This document shows positions 16,072 through 23,051 of a stretch of DNA of 37,790 nt, piece after piece; the first letter of the stretch is position 1, and each line of letters starts with the position of its first letter. A program made the position numbers and the translations under genes. Location: the NCBI GenBank assembly GCA_024278755.1, contig JAJRSO010000025.1:1-37790 (forward strand), in the 5' to 3' direction. Source of the stretch: Calditrichota bacterium. GTDB taxonomy: Bacteria; Calditrichota; Calditrichia; Calditrichales; Calditrichaceae. Under the pieces are notes generated by a model. That model did not search any database. It was not told the origin of the DNA and saw only the letters and a list, made by a program, of their open reading frames with translations.

Positions 16072-16093
16072 TTACGGATAGTGAAAGGAAAAA

Positions 16094-16666
16094 ATGAGCC
16101 AAACCATCTGTGTATTTTGTTCTTCCAGCGATAAGGTTGACAAAGCCTATTTTACCGCGGCTACTGAATTAGGGACTCGCATCGGCCGGGAAGGCGATTG
16201 CCTGGTGTATGGTGGAACGACCGTTGGATTAATGGGCGCCGTTGCGCGCGCAGCAAAAGAAAACGGGGCAACAATTACCGGGATCATTCCCCGGCGGATT
16301 CATGAAGCGGGTATTGGCTGGCAGGATGCAGGCGAGTACATTGTTACCGCCGAAATGCGCGAACGCAAAGCGCTGCTTTCCGAAAAGGCAGACGCCTTTA
16401 TTGCGCTGCCGGGCGGCTTTGGCACCATGGAAGAAATTTTAGAAGTGATGACCGCCAAACAACTGGGTTATCACCGCAAGCCGATTTTATTTTTAAACAC
16501 AACTAATTTCTACACGCCGCTACTACATCATTTCGAACGCATATATGATCAGCATTTTGCCAAAGAGAGTTACCGCAGTCTCTATTATGTCGCCCGGGAT
16601 GTAAAAGAGGGCTATGAGTACCTAAAACAGTACAAAGCCGAAGCCGGCGAATCGAAATGGTATTAA
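16094..16666 (+). CDS. LOG-family (TIGR00730) nucleotide phosphoribohydrolase
   Basis: 190 residues, usual length for the family. The N-terminus SQTICVFCSSSDKVD and the signature PGGFGTMEE (about residues 102-110) mark a LOG / lysine-decarboxylase-like Rossmann protein. Well-studied members cleave cytokinin-riboside monophosphates or AMP to base plus ribose 5-phosphate; in most bacteria the physiological substrate is uncertain. AAAGGAAAAA precedes the ATG. It is the last gene of the plus-strand run and converges on the metal ABC permease. Confidence 0.92.
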   Translation: MSQTICVFCSSSDKVDKAYFTAATELGTRIGREGDCLVYGGTTVGLMGAVARAAKENGATITGIIPRRIHEAGIGWQDAGEYIVTAEMRERKALLSEKADAFIALPGGFGTMEEILEVMTAKQLGYHRKPILFLNTTNFYTPLLHHFERIYDQHFAKESYRSLYYVARDVKEGYEYLKQYKAEAGESKWY

Positions 16667-16669
16667 AAA

Positions 16670-16698
16670 GGGAAGCAAAAGAGATGGAAGCGCTTCCC
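16670..16698. terminator. Weak hairpin between convergent genes
   Basis: GGGAAGC (16670-16676) pairs with GCTTCCC (16692-16698), and GGAAGCGCTTCC inside it is itself a 12-base palindrome. No good T tract follows on either strand, so the terminator role is tentative. Confidence 0.3.
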
Positions 16699-16739
16699 CA
16701 AGATTACAAAATAATTTAAGGACACGGTCTAAAAAAACG

Positions 16740-18017
16740 TTATTCCCCGTATGTTTTCTGTATCCACCGTTTCATCTTCTTCACCGCTTCGGCATTGGCT
16801 TGATTATTTCCATCCGATATATAGCCAAAACGGTTCTTTGTAATGGATTCTATGACCTGTAAAATTTCCTCGCGGATAAAAGGGAATGTGCTGGATTCCA
16901 GTAAATCGACTAAACGATTAAGGCCGATTTTCGGTTTTTGAGCAGCCATCTTTTTTGCCAGTTCTAATTTATCCATCGCATCATCACTGGCATTATAGGC
17001 GTTAATCAGTTCAGAAAAAGGAATCGCTTGTATGGCGCCCGCTTCTTTTTTAAGGACGGCGTTCGTAGGCGGATCGTCTATGGAAGGGTGTTCATGATGA
17101 TTCGAAAAAGCATTGCCCATAACTCGAAAACCAAGGGCAATAACGGCCGAAATAAGGATACCAAAAATTAGATTACTAACGGCTCTTTTCCGATTTTCAG
17201 ACCGGATGATATACAGAGCAAGGGCAACGGCGAGAAGGGTTAGTCCGTAAAGAGCCACCACTGTGGGGCCGCTGGGAAGATCGGCGATGTAGGAAATGTA
17301 CAAACCGATTACGCTTACAATTAGGCCCATACTCCAGCCAATGGTCAACTGTTTCCATAAAACATCTGTGATCATTATCGAGGTAATGGCCGGAACCACG
17401 AGAAATACAAATACTAGCAGAACGCCGGCAGTTCCTACGGAATGGGTAATGACAATGCCAAAGGAGACATAAAACAGAAAGTCCCAGAATCGTACATTAA
17501 TGCCCCGGCGGTAGGCCTCTCCGGGATTATTAGAGATAAGCAGGAACTTTTCGCGGAAGATATAATGGAAAATCCCCACCCCGCTGTAAACTAAAGCCGC
17601 CTGGCCGATAGTGGACCATTTAACCCAGAGGATGCTTCCGGTTAGTAATTCCTTAATATGTTCGGCGCCGTGTGGCGCTCTGTCGATGACTAAAATAGCC
17701 ACCGCCGCCACCACGGCGTAAACCAGTCCGATAACCGCTTCCTGCGGGATCTTTTCATTGCGAAAACGGGAGAGGGAAAAAATCGCCGCGCCCAAGATGG
17801 CAAATCCCAGAGAAAACCAGTAAGCGCCGGCAGAATCCGGTAGAATGCCAAATAAAAATCCCACGGTTGTGCCCAGCGCGGCCACCTGCGCCAAAGCCAA
17901 ATCAACAAAAATGACCTTGCGCTTGATAACATGGATACCCAAATAGGAGTGGATGCCCACCAGGATCAGGCATTCGAAAAAGGCCGGCGCCATAATATCC
18001 CATATATTTAAATTCAT
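16740..18017 (-). CDS. Zn/Mn-type ABC-3 permease with C-terminal extension
   Basis: 425 residues; the family (ZnuB/MntB/TroC-like) is usually about 260-300. The first about 280 residues carry the membrane helices, with the conserved AGVLLVFVFLVVPAI segment facing the ATPase. After another helix (ISAVIALGFRVMG) comes a His/Asp segment HHEHPSIDDPP and about 110 soluble residues of helical, HEAT-like appearance. The permease should move Zn2+ or Mn2+ together with an ATPase and the binding protein encoded upstream. No ATPase gene is nearby. GAGGTAAAAA precedes the ATG. It is the last gene of the uptake operon. Confidence 0.9.
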   Translation of the reverse strand: MNLNIWDIMAPAFFECLILVGIHSYLGIHVIKRKVIFVDLALAQVAALGTTVGFLFGILPDSAGAYWFSLGFAILGAAIFSLSRFRNEKIPQEAVIGLVYAVVAAVAILVIDRAPHGAEHIKELLTGSILWVKWSTIGQAALVYSGVGIFHYIFREKFLLISNNPGEAYRRGINVRFWDFLFYVSFGIVITHSVGTAGVLLVFVFLVVPAITSIMITDVLWKQLTIGWSMGLIVSVIGLYISYIADLPSGPTVVALYGLTLLAVALALYIIRSENRKRAVSNLIFGILISAVIALGFRVMGNAFSNHHEHPSIDDPPTNAVLKKEAGAIQAIPFSELINAYNASDDAMDKLELAKKMAAQKPKIGLNRLVDLLESSTFPFIREEILQVIESITKNRFGYISDGNNQANAEAVKKMKRWIQKTYGE

Positions 18018-18153
18018 TTTTTACCTCTTTTTACTATCAAGTATCAAGTAGCAAGACAATAGAAGCAAGATGTAAAACGTACAAAGGTGTCCTTTGCCTT
18101 GTCCTGATGCATTGCTTTTAATATCCATGTGCCTACTTTTTCATAATTTCAAA
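18018..18153. repeat. Spacer with low-complexity CAAGTA-type repeat
   Basis: The gap between the binding-protein and permease genes contains ACTATCAAGTATCAAGTAGC-type sequence, the same flavour of short direct repeat found near 27121-27165 (ACTTGGTAAT...TTTGGTAATT) and 25915-25930. No gene signal. Confidence 0.35.
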
Positions 18154-19191
18154 TTATTTCTCCGCTTGATCAAAGGCGTCCCTTAATCCATTTACCCAGG
18201 TATCCACCAACTTAAAGATATCATTTGTCTGGGCATTATCTTCCACGCCCATGGGCACAATAACCGGTATGGCGCCCACTTTGGCACAGATTTCTTTAAC
18301 CTTGGTCGCGCTGAAATAATTAGCCGCCAGCAGAACTTTAACATTCTTCTTTCGCATCTGCTGCACCAGCTCTTCCACATGTTTTGGAGAAGGCGGAATA
18401 CCCGGTTTGTTTTCCACAAAGCCGACGACTTTAAGACCAAACAGTTTTTGGAAGTACACCCAGTTTTTATGGTAGGACACAATTTCCCTGTTTCTGAAGC
18501 GCATGCCTGTTTTAAGCCAGCCGCCTAAATTATCGATGAGTTTTTTACCTTGAAAAGATTTCGTAGAAAGAAAATCAATCAGTTGATTTTTCAGAGCCAG
18601 TTTGGTTAATAATTTTCCGCCCATTAAATCAACCAGTTTCTTGCCGAACAAGTGTTCGTCGAGCCGGTTTGAAAATTTGGTAAGGTTTTGCTCGTAATAT
18701 TGCGCGTTGGCCGGATCGATCTTTTTTAAACCGATGGCAATATTTTGCGCAATATTTTTAAAATTAAGCGCTCCGGTGGTAATGTGCGGATTGCCGTAAA
18801 TATGTAGCCCGCCTTCACTGCGGGAAAGCACCGATGGTTTTTCAAGCAAATCAATGCCGGCGCTGGCGGCCACGTAACCCGGCTGCCCGGAGCGGATTTT
18901 TGGATTTTTGGACATATCCACCAGCGTAGGCGCCCATAGTTCCAGATCGAGTCCGGTGGAGACAAAAAAATCTGCTTTGTTAAGCAGCACCGCGTAGCTC
19001 GGTTTGGGGCGGACAAAATGCGCGTCCTGATTTCCGGGAACGATAAAACTAACCGTCACTTTATCGCCGCCGATGCGCCGGGCGATATCCGCATAGGTAC
19101 TTAACGTTGTGACCACATTCAGTTTATCGGCGGCAATAACCATTTGCAGACCCGCCAGCAGAAGCAGTAAGATATATTTAAAGCGTTTCAT
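18154..19191 (-). CDS. ZnuA-like metal ABC transporter substrate-binding protein
   Basis: About 345 residues with a signal peptide (KRFKYILLLLLAGLQMVIA). Metal-site features of cluster A-I binding proteins are in order: DAHFVRPKPS (canonical DPHxYEPxPS), GLDLELW, GNPHI (canonical DPHxW), YHKNWVYFQKLFGL and NKPGIPPSPKHVEEL. The His ligands are kept, while the Asp before His in the second motif is Asn-Pro. It should capture Zn2+ or Mn2+ in the periplasm and hand it to the permease encoded next. I chose the ATG at 19191 (GGAGA five to six bases upstream). An upstream in-frame ATG at 19224 would place non-signal residues ahead of the signal peptide. Confidence 0.9.
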   Translation of the reverse strand: MKRFKYILLLLLAGLQMVIAADKLNVVTTLSTYADIARRIGGDKVTVSFIVPGNQDAHFVRPKPSYAVLLNKADFFVSTGLDLELWAPTLVDMSKNPKIRSGQPGYVAASAGIDLLEKPSVLSRSEGGLHIYGNPHITTGALNFKNIAQNIAIGLKKIDPANAQYYEQNLTKFSNRLDEHLFGKKLVDLMGGKLLTKLALKNQLIDFLSTKSFQGKKLIDNLGGWLKTGMRFRNREIVSYHKNWVYFQKLFGLKVVGFVENKPGIPPSPKHVEELVQQMRKKNVKVLLAANYFSATKVKEICAKVGAIPVIVPMGVEDNAQTNDIFKLVDTWVNGLRDAFDQAEK

Positions 19192-19256
19192 CATTTCTCC
19201 AATTTTTAAATAACAAATAACCAATTCAAAATTCAGAATTTAAAAGCTAAAATTTT

Positions 19257-20537
19257 TCAATAACGCTCGTGTTTATGCGGCCCTGCCGCCCAGGTCAGCT
19301 GCAAACGAATAATATGATCTGCTTCCGAAAGGGCAGAACCGTTTTTGTAATTGTATTGCAGCCGGAAACGCATCCAGTGGCTTTGCCACCAAGTTACGTA
19401 AGGAACCAGTTGATAAATATTCGCGTCGGAATTATTCATTGTAAAAGGTTGTGTGTAATCGAAACGAATGCCGGCATTCCAGCGCTCATTCAATTTATAA
19501 TCCACGTAAGAATAACCGCCAACAGCTTTTATAGAAGAATCTGCTGCGCTGGCTTCTTTGTTTACATAGTAAAGCTCCGAGCGCCACAGGAAGGAATGGT
19601 AATGTGCCCGGTTCAGCGGTTCCCAAAACAGGGTTAAATCGACGCCGGCAAGGCGGGTGTAGCGATTTGGATCTTTTTGCAGGGAACCGGAATCATCAAA
19701 ACCACGGAAATTATTAAAACCGCTCATTCCGCTCAGGCCTAATTCAAAATAGGTGTTGGCGTTTAAATCGTAGTAGCTTTTTAAATGACCTAAAAGAGCA
19801 GGAAAACGGAACGCTTCTCCGGAAAATAAGTGCCCATTCTGTCCGTTCGTAATTTGTAAAGTCAGCGTATTGGCGTCTGCCCAGAGCGGTGAAATGAACC
19901 AGTCTAAAGAGAGACCTGTTTGATTTAAACCGTCTTCGCCCAGCAGGGTCGTCATAGCGAGCGGAAAATCAAACTGATCCAGTGAATGCGCATGCCAGCG
20001 GTTGATAATTCCGAATTGCTGCCGGAATTTTCCCGCCGTGAGCGACAGGTTGGGCAGCACATTGCTCCAGGTCATATAAGCCTCGCCCAGTTCAATTCCC
20101 TCCGGGTGTATTTCTACGGCGATCTTGGTAAAACTGAACGGATCGAGGGCGCTCTGGAAATGTAAACCCAGCACGCGAAAATAGGCGCCGCTGCGGGATT
20201 CTCTGTTAAAGCCATTTTTATTTGCCACAGCCTGGCTAAACATATCGCCGGTTACGCTTATTTCGGGGTTGATGGCCTGCAGGGAACGTTGCCCGCTTTT
20301 AAACGTTTTTTGAGCATCTTCTTTAATGTTGTCTTCTTTTGCGGCTGTTTCGGCCTGATTTAATAAGCGTTCTAATTCCGATTGTTCGTTTTTTTGTTCA
20401 AGTTTTTCTATTCTGTTTTGTAAGGCCTCGATTTTTTTTGTAAGTGAATCGCTGTTGGCAGTGGTTGTGGTTTGCCCGAGAACAAAGACGACCATAATGA
20501 ACAATGTCAACACCGTTTCGGATATACGAATTCGCAT
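19257..20537 (-). CDS. Outer-membrane porin-like barrel with N-terminal coiled coil
   Basis: About 426 residues with a signal peptide (ETVLTLFIMVVFVLG), then a periplasmic coiled coil (TKKIEALQNRIEKLEQKNEQ) as in trimeric porins, then alternating aromatic/polar strands to the C-terminus (IIRLQLTWAAGPHKHERY). This is the layout of phosphate/anion-type or general porins. It sits between the small His/Cys peptide and the ZnuA-like protein, so it likely lets metal or metal complexes pass the outer membrane; that specificity is inference from the operon only. ATG at 20537 has AGGAAAAC upstream and starts directly at the signal peptide. Confidence 0.75.
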   Translation of the reverse strand: MRIRISETVLTLFIMVVFVLGQTTTTANSDSLTKKIEALQNRIEKLEQKNEQSELERLLNQAETAAKEDNIKEDAQKTFKSGQRSLQAINPEISVTGDMFSQAVANKNGFNRESRSGAYFRVLGLHFQSALDPFSFTKIAVEIHPEGIELGEAYMTWSNVLPNLSLTAGKFRQQFGIINRWHAHSLDQFDFPLAMTTLLGEDGLNQTGLSLDWFISPLWADANTLTLQITNGQNGHLFSGEAFRFPALLGHLKSYYDLNANTYFELGLSGMSGFNNFRGFDDSGSLQKDPNRYTRLAGVDLTLFWEPLNRAHYHSFLWRSELYYVNKEASAADSSIKAVGGYSYVDYKLNERWNAGIRFDYTQPFTMNNSDANIYQLVPYVTWWQSHWMRFRLQYNYKNGSALSEADHIIRLQLTWAAGPHKHERY

Positions 20538-20677
20538 AGTATGTTTTCCTGTTCTTTTATAAATGTTTTTAAAATAAAACACAGCCGTTTTCAGTTTAAC
20601 TGAATTTTGTAAAACGCAGTTTATCTCTTAAAAAGAGAAAAATTTAGCGACGCTGTGTGGATTTGGTTAAAAATATT

Positions 20678-20956
20678 TTAACAGGAAAACGGCGGGGCGC
20701 GGTTCGTTTCGTGAACGGGAACCGTCTGGGGATTTAAAACTGCGGGGCAGAGCGGCAGGTAAGTGCCGGTAAATTCAACAGTGGCAACTTCTGATAAACC
20801 GGCCGGTAGATCTTCACTAAAAATTACCGAAGAAATAATATAAGCCGGACAAGTATCATCACCTGCCTGGGTAAGCGGGTGGTTGTGTTCGTGGCTTAGG
20901 ATCAAAGCCATAAACAGGTATCCGGAAATCAGGCTAAATATCAGAACTTTTTTCAT
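20678..20956 (-). CDS. Small exported His/Cys peptide of the metal-uptake operon
   Basis: 92 residues: a hydrophobic signal segment (FSLISGYLFMALIL) followed by SHEHNHPL, a CPA near residue 37, a second CPA near residue 74, and a C-terminal NRAPPFSC. Small exported peptides with such His clusters and an R-A/G-P-P ending occur near metal transport genes (DUF2946-like), though I cannot prove this one belongs there. It is the first gene of the operon that continues into the porin, binding protein and permease. It may carry metal in the periplasm or be a metal-level reporter. Encoded start ATG is preceded by GCAGAGAATG. Confidence 0.6.
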   Translation of the reverse strand: MKKVLIFSLISGYLFMALILSHEHNHPLTQAGDDTCPAYIISSVIFSEDLPAGLSEVATVEFTGTYLPLCPAVLNPQTVPVHETNRAPPFSC

Positions 20957-20979
20957 TTCATTCTCTGCATCTGCTAAAA

Positions 20980-21001
20980 CGGAAAGGTATCACTCTTTCC
21001 G
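20980..21001. promoter_or_regulatory. Candidate operator or leader hairpin before the metal operon
   Basis: A 7-bp perfect inverted repeat, CGGAAAG / CTTTCCG, with an 8-base spacer lies about 25 bases upstream of the first ATG of the metal operon. A second small palindrome (AACTACAAATAGTT) lies at 21019-21032. Either could be a Zur/Fur-type operator; the sequences do not match a consensus I can quote, so the role is tentative. Confidence 0.35.
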
Positions 21002-21094
21002 ATGTTTTCCAAATATCTAACTACAAATAGTTGGAATAGTTTCGCCCTTTTTTGCATAGCGAGTACAGTGAATGAGCCAATGCAAATCAATGTT

Positions 21095-21300
21095 CAACAA
21101 CGACTTACCAATTTTCAGCTTACTTGCAATGGATAGACATTGGATATTCTTTTGCGATAATTGAATAGTTAATAGTATGTTTTGGTGCGATACCCGGCAT
21201 CCGTTAGAAATAATCAGTACCAATTTTTTTCTTCGCGTATTTCTTCGTGATACTTCGTGAAAAAATTGTAAAAAAAACGGTACGAATCCCAAAAGGCTTC
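21095..21300. repeat. Diverged dispersed repeat, copy A
   Basis: This stretch shares order and words with 25904-26103: CAAC..., TTACCAATT, TACTTGCAA, ATTGG-ATTCT, CTTCGxGTATTTCTTCGTG, TACTTCGTGAAAAA, then CGAATCC and AAAAGCT-like sequence. Frames here (for example a 95-codon one at 21017-21304) are translations of repeat and are not called as genes. It fills most of the 399-base gap between the metal operon and the hydrolase gene. Confidence 0.6.
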
Positions 21301-21355
21301 GCACCGCTGAATCGGTTTATAATTTGCCCGGTCATTTGCAATGAAAATGTGGTTT

Positions 21356-22624
21356 CTATTTAGCGGTAATTATTTTTTGTTTTGTTAATCTATCCGGAGT
21401 TTTCACAGGAACCGGAATGCTAAGCAGTTCTTTGGCAAGTACTTTGGCGACCATTAATTCAAAAGCCTGCAAAACTTCGTCTTTAGTAAAATTGCAGTGG
21501 CCGTACCGTCCCACCGGAATATGATTGAACAAAAACAGATTGCCGTTTTCTGCTATTTTTTGGCGGTAGAGCTGTTCGTGCCAAAAGGGAACGATGGGAT
21601 CGCCGGCAGTGTGCATCGTCACCAGCGGTTCTCGCACCATTCCATTGGTTCCAAATTGAACCGTTGCTTCGGCAATTGCCTGCGGATCGGCCGTAAAACG
21701 TTGAACCCGGGCATTTAATTCTTTGTTATTTCCCAGGCTATGATACACGCCATAGCGATTTTCGTAGGGATTCCCGCCGCACCGTTGGGCTAAATCATTG
21801 GTGGCAAATACATTGTACCACAAAAGGCCCAACACCGTTTGACCAATCGTTTCAATATCATCCGGATCAAACGGCGCTTTTGCCGTGAAAAGCAGGTTAA
21901 GTGTTTTATCGGGATTGGCGCTGATGGCTTCAATTACTTTAGGCTGGTAAACGGAATCCCAGTTATCCATTAATTCCTGCGGAATTTGTATGGCGCTTCC
22001 GGGCATAATCCCCGGGAAGAAATAATCAAATAAAACACGAAAATCACCCATATAATTAATTTGTTTTACGAAGTTTCCAACCGGCCCGCAAACCGCGAGT
22101 CCGCCGCTGTAACAGCGTTTGCTTTCCAGAGAGTTTGCCGTGATTAATCCGCCTTCCGATGCGCCAACAAGGTAGTTGTGTTTGGGGTCGGGAAACATAT
22201 CTTTAAACAGCATCCCCAGTTCAACCAAATCAATTATAGCGTCCTGAACCACCATTCCGTTGGCCCGGTAGCTGGTGGTTGCAAAAGCGTAGCCCATATC
22301 GGTGATTATATCCGGCAGGTAGCTTCCGTCCGGTAAATATAACTGACCTACGGGAATAACAACCGGTTCGGTGGGGGAAACATACCCGTGCGCATACATT
22401 ACCAGATCGCCGTTCCATTGATCAGGCATCTGGATCATGTAAAAACCGCCGGTTTCCATACGTCCCTGAAAAACCTGCGTGGTTGTTTTGGCAAGGGATA
22501 CCCGGGCAGTGGTTTCGATTTTTTTCTGCGGGTCGAGCGGTAAATCCTGAGCGCAGGAAAAGAGTAAAAACAGAGAGAGAAGGATGAACCCTTTTACGGA
22601 TTTCAAAGCGGTTCTGATCGGCAT
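21356..22624 (-). CDS. Alpha/beta-hydrolase lipoprotein
   Basis: 422 residues. The signal peptide ends in a lipobox LLFSC, so a lipoprotein. The hydrolase core shows the HGY oxyanion-type strand, the nucleophile elbow GASEGG (catalytic Ser), the acid in HTAGDPIVP and the His in GRYGHC, all in the right order. Insertions between the elbow and the acid give a larger lid than usual. Similar secreted hydrolases act on esters or peptides; the substrate is unknown. AAAGGAG precedes the ATG at ideal spacing. The gene is monocistronic, divergent from the FAD/Fe-S gene. Confidence 0.85.
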   Translation of the reverse strand: MPIRTALKSVKGFILLSLFLLFSCAQDLPLDPQKKIETTARVSLAKTTTQVFQGRMETGGFYMIQMPDQWNGDLVMYAHGYVSPTEPVVIPVGQLYLPDGSYLPDIITDMGYAFATTSYRANGMVVQDAIIDLVELGMLFKDMFPDPKHNYLVGASEGGLITANSLESKRCYSGGLAVCGPVGNFVKQINYMGDFRVLFDYFFPGIMPGSAIQIPQELMDNWDSVYQPKVIEAISANPDKTLNLLFTAKAPFDPDDIETIGQTVLGLLWYNVFATNDLAQRCGGNPYENRYGVYHSLGNNKELNARVQRFTADPQAIAEATVQFGTNGMVREPLVTMHTAGDPIVPFWHEQLYRQKIAENGNLFLFNHIPVGRYGHCNFTKDEVLQAFELMVAKVLAKELLSIPVPVKTPDRLTKQKIITAK

Positions 22625-23051
22625 GTCGGCTCCTTTCGTAAAAAAATATAACGTGTTAAAACATTTTACATAGGTTATTGCAAAAGGAATTTCTATCCAC
22701 AGAGTCTCCGATAAAAAAAGCTAAAACCTATCCATCAAACTTCAGCGCTATTTATAATCTTCCATCCGTATTATCCGTGGAAGTAGTTTTAACTGTAACC
22801 TCCTGTAGCCAGGCTGTTGCAGTTTCTCTTTTAGCCGCGGAAGAACACAAATTTTCACTGATTAAGATCTGCAATGGTTATTGTTTCGTTTGTTTAAATT
22901 TCTTTCCACAACACCTTCTACTACGGGGAATGAATAACCGATAATAAATGTTCTTTAATCAAATTGCAAGAACTAAATATGAAAGCGATTAATTTTGAAT
23001 TTGAGTTTCTAAAATATAAATTACGCTTTTTGATTTGAAGGACAACTGGCT
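22625..23051. other. 427-base divergent intergenic region with repeat-like sequence
   Basis: Lies between two divergent genes, so it must hold both promoters. The middle contains TATCCACAGAG..., TTATCCGTGGAAG and GAACACAAATTTTCACTGATTA, degenerate words of the dispersed-repeat type. An 88-codon frame (22678-22944) is judged to be repeat translation. No -35/-10 pair could be set with confidence. Confidence 0.4.

Noticed and set aside
21017-21304. 95-codon minus-strand frame
   Set aside because: It covers dispersed repeat copy A, has no ribosome site and no protein-like pattern.
22678-22944. 88-codon plus-strand frame between divergent genes
   Set aside because: Composition and words match degenerate intergenic repeats; no ribosome site.
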